A stretch of DNA of 43,920 nt from Desulfosporosinus metallidurans. Lineage in GTDB: Bacteria; Bacillota; Desulfitobacteriia; Desulfitobacteriales; Desulfitobacteriaceae. The position numbers and the translations under genes are program-made. Below are positions 24,031-33,483 of this stretch, piece after piece. Where the stretch lies: positions 1-43,920 of the forward strand of contig NZ_MLBF01000039.1 in the NCBI RefSeq assembly GCF_001936615.1, in the 5' to 3' direction. The notes beneath the pieces are model-generated. The model saw nothing but the letters and a program-made list of their open reading frames with translations. It made no database searches and had not been told where the DNA came from. Position 1 is the first letter of the stretch; the number at the start of each line of letters is the position of its first letter.

Positions 24031-24342
24031 TTAGTTTTTGAATGATCTCAGGTCTCAAACTCGTTGCCTCCTCTAGTGGTCCGTTCATTCAACAAGATTC
24101 ATAATTAAACTGTTATGATCCTAAATATTTCGCCGTCCATTCCAAATATCCTTCAAATCAAGGATGTTTTTGCTTTCTGTTAAATAGTATCGTGTACATA
24201 GAGTTGCGCTGAAAGCCGAAGTGATTCATAATAAGCATAATCTAACTTTCCGGCTATATGGTCAAAGCCACTGAGGAAATAGCCATGGCCTAATTGTTAG
24301 GTGCTTTATTGATTCTATAACCTTACGATGGAGGGGAACTTT
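24031..24342. other. Intergenic region with cax-derived scrap
   Basis: 312 bp before the yidH-like gene. Its only recognisable content is the cax-like stretch at 24251-24288 and the GGAGGGG site of the next gene. Confidence 0.45.
24251..24288 (+). pseudogene. Short remnant of a second cax gene
   Basis: GGCTATATGG-CAAAGCCACTGA-GAAAT matches 18840-18870 of the intact Ca2+/H+ antiporter with few changes. Weaker similarity extends upstream to about 24205. The rest of the copy is lost. Confidence 0.6.
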
Positions 24343-24756
24343 ATGCCGGACTTAAGTAAGCATGATCAGCCTGTAAAAATTCGCAACCGCCGTGTTCATA
24401 TGGCCAATGAAAGAACATTTCTGGCCTGGATAAGAACAAGCATTGCAATCATGGCTTTCGGCTTTGTTGTTGAACGATTCGCATTGTTCATCAAACAAAT
24501 GTCCTATGTTCTGGGAAAATCAAATATTGATATTGCATTGCCTCCCTCTCATGGATATTCGGCAATCGCTGGAATCTTCCTTGTAGGGCTCGGCACGATA
24601 ATGAGCCTGTTGGCGTTTATTAGATATAAGAAGGTTGAATCACAAATTGACGCCGATACCTATCAACCCTCGTCGATTCTTAACATAGTACTCAGCATAT
24701 CTGTCCTTGTCGTCGGAATCTTCCTGATCATCTATTTGATTCAAAGCATTCAATAG
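24343..24756 (+). CDS. YidH/DUF202-family membrane protein
   Basis: 137 aa from the ATG at 24343, 6 nt after GGAGGGG. The family hallmark HMANERTFLAWIRTSIAIMAFG leads into three helices (about 33-55, 70-95 and 112-135). DUF202 proteins are small inner-membrane proteins of unknown function. It stands alone with its own terminator. Confidence 0.88.
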   Translation: MPDLSKHDQPVKIRNRRVHMANERTFLAWIRTSIAIMAFGFVVERFALFIKQMSYVLGKSNIDIALPPSHGYSAIAGIFLVGLGTIMSLLAFIRYKKVESQIDADTYQPSSILNIVLSISVLVVGIFLIIYLIQSIQ

Positions 24757-24786
24757 TATGTGACACATTGCTCCAAAAATCTAAAC

Positions 24787-24823
24787 GAGGCAACCTTGCA
24801 CACTACAGGCTGCCTCATTTTTT
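24787..24823 (+). terminator. Terminator after the DUF202 gene
   Basis: GAGGCA-CCTTG pairs with CAGG-TGCCTC and is followed by TTTTTT. Confidence 0.85.
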
Positions 24824-24895
24824 AATCTTCTACCAATCTTTAATTTATATAAGAGCACGTAATGATCTACCTAACACCAATATAGATCACTTAGC

Positions 24896-27800
24896 CTAAC
24901 CAGAAAAACGAAGTTTCTTCTTTAAGTTTAGGCTAATCTCTATTAAATAGAAAACCAGATCTTCAGCCGAAACCGGTCTGGCTAATAAGTATCCTTGCAC
25001 TTCAGCGCACCCTTGAGAGCGCAGAAAATCTAACTGGGCTTCGGTTTCTACCCCTTCAGCGATGACTCGAAGGCCTAAATTATGAGCGAGTTTAATTATG
25101 GTCGTCACGATCTCGTTCCCATGTTTTCTCTCGTCCGACCGAGTGGTAAGCGCACTCACGAACGAGCGATCGATTTTCAAGGTATCTAAGGAAAATCGGC
25201 TCAAATAGCTCAGTGAAGAAAAGCCTGTGCCAAAATCGTCCAGTGAGAGACGGATTCCCATCCCTTTAAGTTCCTGAAGAATGGCCAGCGTGAAGGACGA
25301 ATTTTCCATACTGATACTCTCTGTGATTTCCAGCTCGAGCCACTGCGGATCTAGCCCAGTTTCTGTGAGAATCTGGGCAATCTGGCTGACCAAATTTGCT
25401 TGTCGAAACTGACGAGCGGATAAGTTGACAGCGACACGTACGGGAGGATAGCCCATCTCCTGCCAGCGTTTGTTCTGCAGACAAGCGCTGCGCAAGACCC
25501 ACTCCCCGAGCGGCAAAATAAGCCCGTTTTCTTCAGCAATTGAAATGAATTCTCCCGGGAGAAGAAAACCCCTCTCCGGATGTTGCCAGCGCACTAAGGC
25601 TTCCATACCACACATCTGACCGTCACTGATTCGATACTGTGGTTGGTAATAGAGGACGAATTCCTCATAAGCCAAAGCTCGACGCATTTCATTTTGTAAA
25701 CCTAGACGCACGGAAAGGGCTTGATTGAAAGCAAGGGAGTAAAACTGATAGTGGTTTCGTCCTTCGTCTTTGGCATGGTACATGGCGGTATCAGCATATT
25801 TGATCAAGGTTTCAATATCCTCCCCGTCGGTAGGAAAAATCGCTATTCCCAGACTCACCGTGATATAGATCTCCTGTTCATGTAGGTGAAAGGGTGCCTT
25901 AAAGACGTCCATGATTTTTTGGGCAACCTGTGCCGCTTGGGCTTCTGATCGCATTTCGGGCAGCAGAACAAGAAATTCATCTCCTCCCTGCCGAGACACG
26001 GTATCTCCTTCCCGCAAGCAGGCAACTATGCGTTCCCCGGTAGCCCGCAATAGCTGATCCCCCATAGTATGCCCAAGCGTATCATTAACGAGTTTAAACC
26101 GATCAAGATCGAGAAAAAGCACAGCGACGTATGTCTGATGACGGTGTGCTTGAACAATGGCTTGGTGAGCACGATCTTTATACAATATACGATTTGGCAA
26201 GCCTGTCAGCGCATCATGATGGGCTTGGTGGGAAAGCTGGAGCACGAGAGCGCGCTTGTCGCTGACATCGTGAAAAACGAGCACCGCTCCGATCAGATCT
26301 CCAGCCCGGTCACAGATTGGTGCCGCCGAATCCTCAATGGAAATAGTATGCCCATCCCGATGGGTAAGAGCTGTGTGATTAGCAAGCGTTACAATACTCT
26401 TTTCTCGAAGGCATTGAGTGACTGGATTAATGACGGCCTGGCCCGTATTTTCATTTCGAATATTAAAGACACTTAAAAGTGGAAGACCCTCAGCTTGCCT
26501 GTTCGTCCATCCAGTCAGCCTTTCGGCAACGGGATTGAGATAAGTGATCTTTGCTTGTACATCGGTCGTGATCACGCCATCTCCGATGGAAGCCAGTGTG
26601 ATCTGAGCACGCTCTTTTTCCAACCAAAGGGTTTCTTCGTCTTGTTTTCGTCTCGTCACATCTTCATAGATCGCAACCACTTCACGAGTGGATAGCTTGT
26701 AGATAAAGCCTTCCCGCCAACCACTGACGTACGCATTATGGTAGTAAGTAGCTGGGAAATGAGAAGCTTCTCCTGTCCGGAAAACGTGAAAGAAAATCTT
26801 TAGAATCCCTAACGATTCATGGTTTGAAAAGAATCGATCGAGAGGTTGGCCTAACACTTGACTACGGGGTAGATTTTCCATCTGTTCGGCAGCCCGATTG
26901 AAGGCCTTACAGTGAAAGATCTTTTCGTCTTCCGAGAACTGAAAAACAGCGACCGCATTACTCATGTTTTCGAACATTTCCTCATAGCGTTCTTCGCTGT
27001 CCCGTAACGCTTTCTGAGTCGCGAAGCGTTCGCTCACATCCTGTTTAATGGCAATAAAATGGGTGATCTCTGCGCCATCCGCCTGCACTGGGGTAAGCGT
27101 CATTTCTTCCCTGTAAAGGGTGCCTTTTGCGTGGCGGTTGATTAGTTCACCTCGCCATGTTTCCCCTGCGAGAACCGTATCCCACATGATTTTATAAAAG
27201 GAGCTATCCTGGTAGCCAGATTGAAGAAACCTTATATTTTGACCTTCAACCTCTTCAAATGCATAACCCGTCAGCCGGGCGAAGGCAGGATTAGTCCAGA
27301 GTAGGTTACCCGTTCGATCCGCGAGAACGATAGCATCAGCGGCGGCCGAAAGGGCCGTACGTTGAATTTGAAGTTGACTTCGGTCTTCATGGGATAGAAA
27401 GGCCATGGTAATCTGTTCCGCCAAAGATTGCAGGCGTTCAATGCGCACTGAGTTGAAATAATCTGGAAGATGAGTATACAAGGCGATTGCGCCCAAGCAT
27501 TGTCCATGCGCCCATAGAGGAAAAGTGGCTATCGACTGCAGATTTAGTGCTTCATAAATGGCCCACCAAGGTTTAAACTGCGAGTTGTTGATCAGGTTCT
27601 GCACTTGCGGCTTTCCACTGCGAATAGCTTCACCCACTGCGCCCTGTCCCTCAGGGCTGTCATCCCAACGTATCTTGAGAGTTCTTACATACTCTTCTCT
27701 CACACCGGCTTGAGCTACAATGGCGACGGAACCTTCCGACTTTTTCAACACAACTGCAGCAACAGGATAACCGACGGAGTGAACTAATTCATCACAGAGA

Positions 27801-28516
27801 TATTGGAAGATAACGTTCAACGGGTGTTCCGCGAGGATACGCTGCGTGATACCGTAGAGAACGGTTTCTTGCAATTCACTGTATTTTTGCATACTGATGT
27901 CACTCAACGTAGTGACCACCCAGCTCGGTTCACCTTGAGCATTGCGTAGGAGAACGCTGTTGAGGTATAGCCAACGCTGTTCAGGGTCAAAACGTTTCAA
28001 TGTGTATCTTATTTCCTCGCTATCTTGAGCCTTGATCAGCACGTTGTAGGCATGAGTTTTCCAGCTAAAGGGTGCTCCCTGATCATCCATCCATGGGGTG
28101 ACTTGAGTTAAAAATTCATTTTTCTGCATGTCGGACCAAGATGTGCCGAGCAGTGCGCAGGCCGCAGAATTGGAATTGAGAAACATGCCCGAGATATGTT
28201 GCAGAATCACGCCTTCTGCAACACTGTCATAAATGCGTTGGTAAAATTCTTCTTGCCGTTTTATAGCATCAAATTGCTGGTGCAGTTGTTCTCCTGCTAG
28301 GATTGCTTGCCCACTCCGGCGCATGAGAAGGTAAAAAAACAGGGTTGTAGCCAAAACCCAGAACCAGCCTTTTAAAACAGAGAATCGTAGAAACATTTCA
28401 TGATCTCTTATGAAATAATAGAGTACCTGCTCTGAAAATTGAACCCATAATCCGCTCAAAAGAACATAAAGCAAGCTTATTTTCCCCAGCGAGAGAGACT
28501 TGTGTGAGGGTGGCAT
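24896..28516 (-). CDS. PAS/GAF/GGDEF/EAL c-di-GMP signalling protein
   Basis: 1206 aa, AAAGGAG before the ATG. Two N-terminal helices (about 12-30 and 45-65), then PAS (about 90-205), GAF (about 220-370), three further PAS domains (about 375-760), GGDEF (about 770-930) and EAL (about 945-1195). The GGDEF motif is intact (about 843), with REGD five residues before it as an I-site. EAL key motifs are present: MEALVRWQHPERG, EITESISMENS, DDFGTGFSSLSYL, KIDRSF and AEGVET. Both synthesis and hydrolysis of c-di-GMP are chemically possible. With the pair at 9282-11594, the window has three c-di-GMP enzymes. Confidence 0.95.
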   Translation of the reverse strand: MPPSHKSLSLGKISLLYVLLSGLWVQFSEQVLYYFIRDHEMFLRFSVLKGWFWVLATTLFFYLLMRRSGQAILAGEQLHQQFDAIKRQEEFYQRIYDSVAEGVILQHISGMFLNSNSAACALLGTSWSDMQKNEFLTQVTPWMDDQGAPFSWKTHAYNVLIKAQDSEEIRYTLKRFDPEQRWLYLNSVLLRNAQGEPSWVVTTLSDISMQKYSELQETVLYGITQRILAEHPLNVIFQYLCDELVHSVGYPVAAVVLKKSEGSVAIVAQAGVREEYVRTLKIRWDDSPEGQGAVGEAIRSGKPQVQNLINNSQFKPWWAIYEALNLQSIATFPLWAHGQCLGAIALYTHLPDYFNSVRIERLQSLAEQITMAFLSHEDRSQLQIQRTALSAAADAIVLADRTGNLLWTNPAFARLTGYAFEEVEGQNIRFLQSGYQDSSFYKIMWDTVLAGETWRGELINRHAKGTLYREEMTLTPVQADGAEITHFIAIKQDVSERFATQKALRDSEERYEEMFENMSNAVAVFQFSEDEKIFHCKAFNRAAEQMENLPRSQVLGQPLDRFFSNHESLGILKIFFHVFRTGEASHFPATYYHNAYVSGWREGFIYKLSTREVVAIYEDVTRRKQDEETLWLEKERAQITLASIGDGVITTDVQAKITYLNPVAERLTGWTNRQAEGLPLLSVFNIRNENTGQAVINPVTQCLREKSIVTLANHTALTHRDGHTISIEDSAAPICDRAGDLIGAVLVFHDVSDKRALVLQLSHQAHHDALTGLPNRILYKDRAHQAIVQAHRHQTYVAVLFLDLDRFKLVNDTLGHTMGDQLLRATGERIVACLREGDTVSRQGGDEFLVLLPEMRSEAQAAQVAQKIMDVFKAPFHLHEQEIYITVSLGIAIFPTDGEDIETLIKYADTAMYHAKDEGRNHYQFYSLAFNQALSVRLGLQNEMRRALAYEEFVLYYQPQYRISDGQMCGMEALVRWQHPERGFLLPGEFISIAEENGLILPLGEWVLRSACLQNKRWQEMGYPPVRVAVNLSARQFRQANLVSQIAQILTETGLDPQWLELEITESISMENSSFTLAILQELKGMGIRLSLDDFGTGFSSLSYLSRFSLDTLKIDRSFVSALTTRSDERKHGNEIVTTIIKLAHNLGLRVIAEGVETEAQLDFLRSQGCAEVQGYLLARPVSAEDLVFYLIEISLNLKKKLRFSG

Positions 28517-28551
28517 GGATTGGCTCCTTTCACAGAATTAAGTTAACATTC

Positions 28552-28590
28552 TATATCCTCACAATTCGGCAAAATACAATATATTCCTCC
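28552..28590 (-). repeat. Intergenic promoter-like element, copy 2
   Basis: Minus strand: GGAATATATTGTATTTTG followed by CGAATTGTGAGGATATA, 36 bp upstream of the GGDEF/EAL gene. TTGTAT and GATATA at 16-bp spacing could be -35 and -10. Confidence 0.55.
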
Positions 28591-28772
28591 CAACATAAAC
28601 GAAATATTAATCACTGAAAAAGACTGGACGTTTTTGCGTTTCCAGCCTTTCCTCTCTACTTATCGCTCTTTAATCTATGCCTGGCCCTCTTAAAGTTTCT
28701 TGATGCTTTGAAAGATAATAACTTCGTTAGCTGTCAATTTCTGTAATAAGATTGACATTTTACGAAGGATTT

Positions 28773-29738
28773 TTATTTAAGCCTGTAAAAGAACATCCCA
28801 CTCTCTTCTATCCGGTCAACGAGTCCAATATGTGCCAGATGCTCTAAATGAGATAGTGCTTCCCCAGAGGCAAACCACTTTTGAGAATGCGGAAAATCGT
28901 CCCAACTTTTATGACTCAAATCCCAGTGCATAGAAGCAGCCATTTCGCCAGGTGTCTTTCTGCCATCTCGTAGAATATCCAGAATTTCCTTTAAGCGTAC
29001 ATCATGATGATTCAGAAGCTCAGTAATCCTCTTCTGGTGATCCCTGACGATTTTCCTGTGAGCTGTAAACAAGTAATCAATTTCATACTGGTACACCTTG
29101 TTTAGGCTCTTAAAATAGGTCGCTAGAATGTCCTCTTCAAATCCCCAGAAAGTTATATTCGGAGTTATTTCGTCTAATATGTGGTCCCCACAAAAAAACA
29201 ACCTGTGGTTTCTCTCATACAATCCGATATGCCCTGGAGTATGACCGGGAATATCGACAACTTCAACGCAATAATCCCCTAGCACTAGCTGGTTTCCTTC
29301 AGACAGCGGGGTGAATTCGAGTGGCTCGGTCTGCCTAGTCCCAAACTCTTTACCAAAGCTTGAAGAATTGTCGCCTTTAAAGCCTAATATTTGGTTGAGT
29401 GCTTTAAAAAAGATGTCCCTTTTGGAAGTTTGATTTAACAAATCTCCATCAATTTGACTGAAATAAATTGTTTGTACTCCGCGTTTTTTGAGAGCCGGAG
29501 CAAGACCTGAGTGATCCGTATGCATATGAGTAATAAAAAGATCAGTTTTATTTAGATCAACATTTAATTCCTCCAGACCCTTCATTAACTCAGTCTGGCA
29601 TTCTACAGTGTTAAATCCTGTATCGATGATCAAGTTTCTATTCTCAGATAGTATGATGTAACTATTGATCGCTCTTAAGGGATTTTTAGGCAGAGGTATT
29701 TCGTTCTTAAAAATATTCGGATAAACTTCAGTAATCAC
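28773..29738 (-). CDS. MBL-fold metallo-hydrolase
   Basis: 321 aa. The GTG start has AAAGGAT 10 nt upstream and overlaps the stop of the thiolase remnant. The zinc motif HMHTDH is at 71-76. Further ligands are His in HTPGHIGL, Asp in FCGDHI and a C-terminal His in FTAHRK. A helical C-terminal domain (about 235-321) follows, of the kind seen in LACTB2-like and other MBL hydrolases. The substrate is unknown. Former coupling to a thiolase suggests a fatty-acid or acyl-CoA operon. Confidence 0.88.
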   Translation of the reverse strand: MITEVYPNIFKNEIPLPKNPLRAINSYIILSENRNLIIDTGFNTVECQTELMKGLEELNVDLNKTDLFITHMHTDHSGLAPALKKRGVQTIYFSQIDGDLLNQTSKRDIFFKALNQILGFKGDNSSSFGKEFGTRQTEPLEFTPLSEGNQLVLGDYCVEVVDIPGHTPGHIGLYERNHRLFFCGDHILDEITPNITFWGFEEDILATYFKSLNKVYQYEIDYLFTAHRKIVRDHQKRITELLNHHDVRLKEILDILRDGRKTPGEMAASMHWDLSHKSWDDFPHSQKWFASGEALSHLEHLAHIGLVDRIEESGMFFYRLK

Positions 29739-30007
29739 TTATTGTACATCCTTTCTAAAATAGCTACTCCTTGTATCTCTCCTATTCCACCATTACCATG
29801 AACTAATCCATAGTTCTTAACTCCTTTTCTCATTGCTTTACACATATCAATTAAAGCGTTTAAGGCTGGATTATTCCAGGGTGCTCTTGCAAAGTTCATA
29901 CCACCGGTACTTGTAATTTCATAGCTCGATAAAAATTTCGGTAATTCCCTTATACTTTCAACCATCTTTGTTGTTAATAAAAATGCTAAAGGAATGGGGG
30001 GGAACAT
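29735..30007 (-). pseudogene. Thiolase C-terminal remnant
   Basis: The minus-strand frame ends in GLVHGNGGIGEIQGVAILER, the C-terminal active-site loop of thiolase-like acyltransferases. An out-of-context segment (MNFARAPWNNPALNALIDM) precedes it. The N-terminal ~300 residues, including the nucleophilic Cys, are missing. There is no ribosome site at 30007. The stop overlaps the MBL gene start, so an operon existed. Confidence 0.7.
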
Positions 30008-30307
30008 GTATATAGTTCTAAATTATCCAGCAATCTCTACCTCTGTCATAAGAAACCTCTCGACCCGTAATTTTTAATATCTCTCTTGTTATTTGATTTC
30101 CTTCTCTGTCAGTTATTCTCTGAATAAATAATAGTTGTCATATATAAAGTCAGTCCTATTCCATATTAATTTAGACAATAATTCTGAGAACAGAGATTTA
30201 CACCAACTTAGGATTAAAGTGGAGGAAAAACCACTTTAGTGTAGAATCTAGTTGCTTAGCTATTAAAACTAAAAACGTAATGTTACTAGAGCAAGGGAGA
30301 AAGAAAC
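30008..30307. other. Intergenic region with unassigned frame and hairpin
   Basis: 300 bp. A minus-strand frame ending at 30018 encodes a coding-like tail (RITDREGNQITREILKITG) that I cannot assign; it may be more gene debris. AAAGTGG/CCACTTT near 30215-30238 is a small hairpin. The start of the aminotransferase leader is AT-rich. Confidence 0.35.
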
Positions 30308-31612
30308 ATGAATGAGATTGCACAAGACTTAAATCGCCAGATACAACAAGAAAATCCCCATGTTTATGACTTATTATCAGAACTTGGAAAGAACTTGTAC
30401 TATCCCAAGGGGATCTTAACTCAAAGTGCGGAGGCTAAGCTGAAGGCTTATCGTTTTAATGCGACTATAGGAATTGCGACTGAACAAAATCATCCGATGT
30501 TCTTACCGTTAATCCAGGAAACGTTAGCCAATTACGATCCTAAGGACCTTTATCCCTATGCTCCCCCTGCAGGAAAACCTGAGCTGAGACAGCTTTGGCG
30601 AGAAAAGATGTTAAAGGAAAGCCCTTCTTTAAAGGATAAATCCTTTAGTAATCCCATCGTTACCAATGCTTTAACCCATGGCTTAAGTATTGTTGCTGAT
30701 CTATTTATTGACGAAAACGACCCTTTAGTTTTACCTGACAAGTTATGGGGTAATTATAACCTTATTTTCGGAGTTCGTAGAGGGGCGAAAAACGTCACAT
30801 TTCCTTTCTATACTGAAGGAGGAGCCTTTAATACGACGGGCATGAAAGAAGCCTTACTTTCCAAGAAAGACCATGGAAAAGCAGTCCTTTTATTTAACTT
30901 TCCAAATAATCCCACAGGGTATACACCGAATGAACAAGAAGCAACAGAGATTGTTGAGGCACTGAGAGAGGTCGCCCAACAAGGAATGAACTTGGCCGTC
31001 GTTACCGATGATGCCTATTTTGGATTATTTTATGAGAACTCCATCAAAGAATCACTGTTTGCCAGGATCGCCAATATTCATCCTAGAATATTAGCCATCA
31101 AAGTGGATGGCGCTACGAAGGAGGACTTTGTGTGGGGCTTTCGTGTAGGATTTATTACCTACGCGTGTGAGCATCCAGCGATATTAGATGCCTTGGAAAA
31201 AAAGACTTTAGGTATTATCCGAGGAACAATTTCCAGTTCTTCTCACCCAGCACAAACTTTTGTCTTAAATGCCCTTCGATCTAACGATTTCCAAACCCAG
31301 AAACAAAAGAAATTTGAACTATTAAAAAACCGCGCTTGTAGAGTCAAACAGATACTCGATCAAGGAGCCTATGGCGATGCTTGGGACTACTATCCGTTTA
31401 ATTCAGGGTACTTCATGTGTCTTAAACTCAAAGGAGTGAAGTCAGAAGCTTTACGCCTTCACCTGCTTGAACAATATGGTGTGGGCGTTATTTCACTTGG
31501 GGAAAGCGACGTGCGCGTTGCCTACTCGTGTGTTGAGGAACAGGAACTAAAAGATCTTTTTGATCTAATTTATCGAGGATTCCATGACTTATGGGTCAGA
31601 ACGATTAAATAG
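30308..31612 (+). CDS. Class I/II aminotransferase
   Basis: 434 aa, AAGGGAG before the ATG. PLP fold type I. Signature segments are NFPNNPTGYTP (cofactor Asn), VTDDAYFGLFY (Asp and Tyr) and KVDGATKEDFVWGFRVGF, with the Schiff-base Lys at about 270 and the substrate-carboxylate Arg in the last part. The length and the DGATKEDF context fit a subgroup of aspartate/aromatic-type transaminases. The donor amino acid is not evident. It stands alone, with a terminator-like hairpin 220 bp downstream. Confidence 0.9.
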   Translation: MNEIAQDLNRQIQQENPHVYDLLSELGKNLYYPKGILTQSAEAKLKAYRFNATIGIATEQNHPMFLPLIQETLANYDPKDLYPYAPPAGKPELRQLWREKMLKESPSLKDKSFSNPIVTNALTHGLSIVADLFIDENDPLVLPDKLWGNYNLIFGVRRGAKNVTFPFYTEGGAFNTTGMKEALLSKKDHGKAVLLFNFPNNPTGYTPNEQEATEIVEALREVAQQGMNLAVVTDDAYFGLFYENSIKESLFARIANIHPRILAIKVDGATKEDFVWGFRVGFITYACEHPAILDALEKKTLGIIRGTISSSSHPAQTFVLNALRSNDFQTQKQKKFELLKNRACRVKQILDQGAYGDAWDYYPFNSGYFMCLKLKGVKSEALRLHLLEQYGVGVISLGESDVRVAYSCVEEQELKDLFDLIYRGFHDLWVRTIK

Positions 31613-31829
31613 CAACCTTATCACAATTCTCCATAATATCCTTTATTCCTCTTGTGATTTGAAATAAAACGACCATGGTACTGACCCATGAATCCACTTC
31701 ATCGTCGAGATTGAACCGCATTTCTGGGGAATCGACGGAGCGTGGCGTTACTTTGTAGTACCCAAATTTCGGCTGCAAAAACATTACTACTCTGTGACAG
31801 CGAGTGCTCCGTAACCTCAACATGAAAAT
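31613..31829. other. Intergenic region without clear content
   Basis: 217 bp. A minus-strand frame (31605-31850) runs through it but has no ribosome site, and its product (FGYYKVTPRSVDSPEMRF) matches nothing I know. It is probably debris. Confidence 0.3.
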
Positions 31830-31868
31830 AGCAAAGCCGCTGTACCGCATAGGTCCAGCGGCTTTGCT
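31830..31868. terminator. Terminator hairpin, shared type
   Basis: AGCAAAGCCGCTG (31830-31842) pairs with CAGCGGCTTTGCT (31856-31868). The loop ending in ATAGGTC is also found in the hairpin at 33484. Confidence 0.8.
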
Positions 31869-31911
31869 GACGATCTGATTATCCTGATCCTAATGCTCAG
31901 TGCAAATAGTC

Positions 31912-32697
31912 TTATCTATTCTTAAAAACCGGTTTACGCTTCTCTGCGAACGCCTTACAGCCTTCTTTGAAATCATCTGAGGACCAAGTTAGGACCTGAT
32001 ACATTGCCTCCAACTCAGTCTGCTGATAATAATCGTTTTTCCATGCTTCACGTAATAGTCTCTTATCAAGACCTACAGCCATTAATGGCTGCAAAGCCAA
32101 TTTTTCTGCCCATCTTATTGCCTCAGGAAGGCACTCCTCATGTGGCACTACTTTATTTAACAATCCCAGTTTCTCTGCTTCATCAGCATCAATGATTCTT
32201 CCAAACCACAGTAATTCCAGAGCCTTATGATAGCCCACTTTTTGAATAAGAAAATGCGATGCCCCACTATCCGGGCAAAAAGCCAATTGCATAAAGGTAA
32301 ATCCCATACGAGCTTTTTCAGAGGCAATAATCAGGTCGCAAGCCATACATGCTGCAACAGAAGCACCAGCTACCACTCCATTAAGTGCTGCAATAACCGG
32401 TTTTTTCATTTCATAGATCGCCGTTACAAGTTCACCTGACGCATCATAAGTCTCCTTGGCGCTGATAGGGTCTTTTATTGAAGCTAACATAGAAATATCT
32501 CCCCCACTTGACCACCCCTTACCTGCTCCAGTAATGACCATAACTTTAACAGCATCATTTCCAGATGCCTCCTTGCAAGCAGCCTGAACATCAAGACAAA
32601 CCTGATCATTGACAGAATTCATTGTCTCGGGTCGATTAAGCGTAAGCACCGCCACTCCAGTCTCCATGATCTCAAGTTTAACTGTTTTCCAATTCAT
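31912..32697 (-). CDS. Enoyl-CoA hydratase/isomerase family protein
   Basis: 261 aa. Crotonase fold with the oxyanion-hole segments GKGWSSGGDISML (about 58-70) and NGVVAGASVAACMACDLIIAS (about 104-124). At the position of the usual catalytic Glu the sequence reads CPDSGASHFL, a PaaG/isomerase-like variation, so hydratase activity is not certain. The ribosome site is weak (AAAGGCGG). No acyl-CoA dehydrogenase or intact thiolase adjoins it. The thiolase remnant at 29735 hints at a former beta-oxidation cluster. Confidence 0.88.
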   Translation of the reverse strand: MNWKTVKLEIMETGVAVLTLNRPETMNSVNDQVCLDVQAACKEASGNDAVKVMVITGAGKGWSSGGDISMLASIKDPISAKETYDASGELVTAIYEMKKPVIAALNGVVAGASVAACMACDLIIASEKARMGFTFMQLAFCPDSGASHFLIQKVGYHKALELLWFGRIIDADEAEKLGLLNKVVPHEECLPEAIRWAEKLALQPLMAVGLDKRLLREAWKNDYYQQTELEAMYQVLTWSSDDFKEGCKAFAEKRKPVFKNR

Positions 32698-32883
32698 AAA
32701 CCCGCCGCCTTTCCCAATACATCTTATTTCTTATATCAGACCTAAATTTTTCAGGATGAACTTAGTTCGGAATGCCAGTCAACTCCTTTCCAATAATATG
32801 AATCTTTATTCATTAATGTTTTTCAATTTCGCCAAAACTTATGATATTCCTCTATTTTGTATAAACCCTGATAGCAATGAAGA
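32698..32883. other. Intergenic region without clear content
   Basis: 186 bp between the crotonase gene and the selenoprotein terminator. It must hold the crotonase promoter on the minus strand, but I cannot name a convincing -35/-10 pair. Confidence 0.35.
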
Positions 32884-32925
32884 AAAATCCCTGGAAGCCA
32901 GCCACATTGGCCTTCCAGGGATTTT
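32884..32925 (-). terminator. Terminator after the selenoprotein gene
   Basis: AAAATCCCTGGAAG (32884-32897) is complementary to 32912-32925. T-runs on both sides allow bidirectional use. It lies 33 bp after the gene's stop. Confidence 0.85.
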
Positions 32926-32957
32926 TAAGTCATAAACTCGAATAGGCTACCTTTTAC

Positions 32958-33275
32958 TCACAGTTTGGCCCCTTCTAACTCTAACCATTTGAAGATGAAC
33001 AGTCTTCTAAGTTTTATTGAAATTCCTGCAGGCCCATCATCAATTTTGATTCTTGGGGAATAATATATTTTTATTGTATCTATTTCAATAGTCTTGAATT
33101 CGAACATTTTATTTGTGGGTGGCTCTCCAATATAGATCTTCGGAACGTAACGACCTGTTACGCTTTCGAGGGAACAAGCTCAGCCCCCTAGGGATGGTTG
33201 TGACTCCATTTCAATGACCACAGATCCGGATTTGGTTTTAATGTATTGTAATGCTTTTGGGTCAATTATAAACAT
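32958..33275 (-). CDS. Small selenoprotein candidate (CC/Se motif, HesB-like), in-frame UGA
   Basis: 105 residues if the UGA at 33182-33180 (codon 32) is read as selenocysteine. ATG at 33275 with an AAGGAGG site 13 nt upstream. Before the UGA the frame reads MFIIDPKALQYIKTKSGSVV, then SQPSLGG-Sec-ACS. After it comes VPKIYIGEPP, then IDTIKIYYSPRIKIDDG to a TGA stop at 32958. Coding character is continuous on both sides, and Gly-Gly-Sec is a plausible redox or metal motif. I recall HesB-like/CC-Se motif proteins of Clostridia having this layout, with Cys-Cys in homologues. A hairpin follows the UGA (33154-33178). The alternative is a nonsense-mutated pseudogene. Confidence 0.72.
33154..33182 (-). 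promoter_or_regulatory. Possible bacterial SECIS hairpin
   Basis: Directly after the UGA, CUUGUU (33178-33173) can pair with AACAGG (33159-33154) around a 13-nt loop. Bacterial SECIS elements lie immediately 3' of the UGA inside the coding region. The stem is short, so this is only suggestive. Confidence 0.45.
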
Positions 33276-33483
33276 TGCGTTTTAGATACCTCCTTGTAAG
33301 ACATGGAATAATTTATATAGCCCTTAGGTTAATTATACCCTCATACTATAGTTAAAAGGAGAAAATTTCAATAAGGCCAGACTATGTATTTTTAGCGAAG
33401 GCGGTTACCTAGTTGCACTGATGCGCTTTCCATGGATGGCGAGAAGGGACCCACCCAAAAGTTATACTTTCTGTTTGGTATAA
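33276..33483. other. Selenoprotein gene upstream region
   Basis: A minus-strand TATAAT (33337-33332) about 57 bp before the selenoprotein start is a plausible -10. The matching -35 is weak. Nothing else is recognised. Confidence 0.4.

Noticed and set aside
26069..26476. 135-codon plus-strand frame
   Set aside because: It lies entirely inside the GGDEF/EAL gene, without a ribosome site or recognisable domain.
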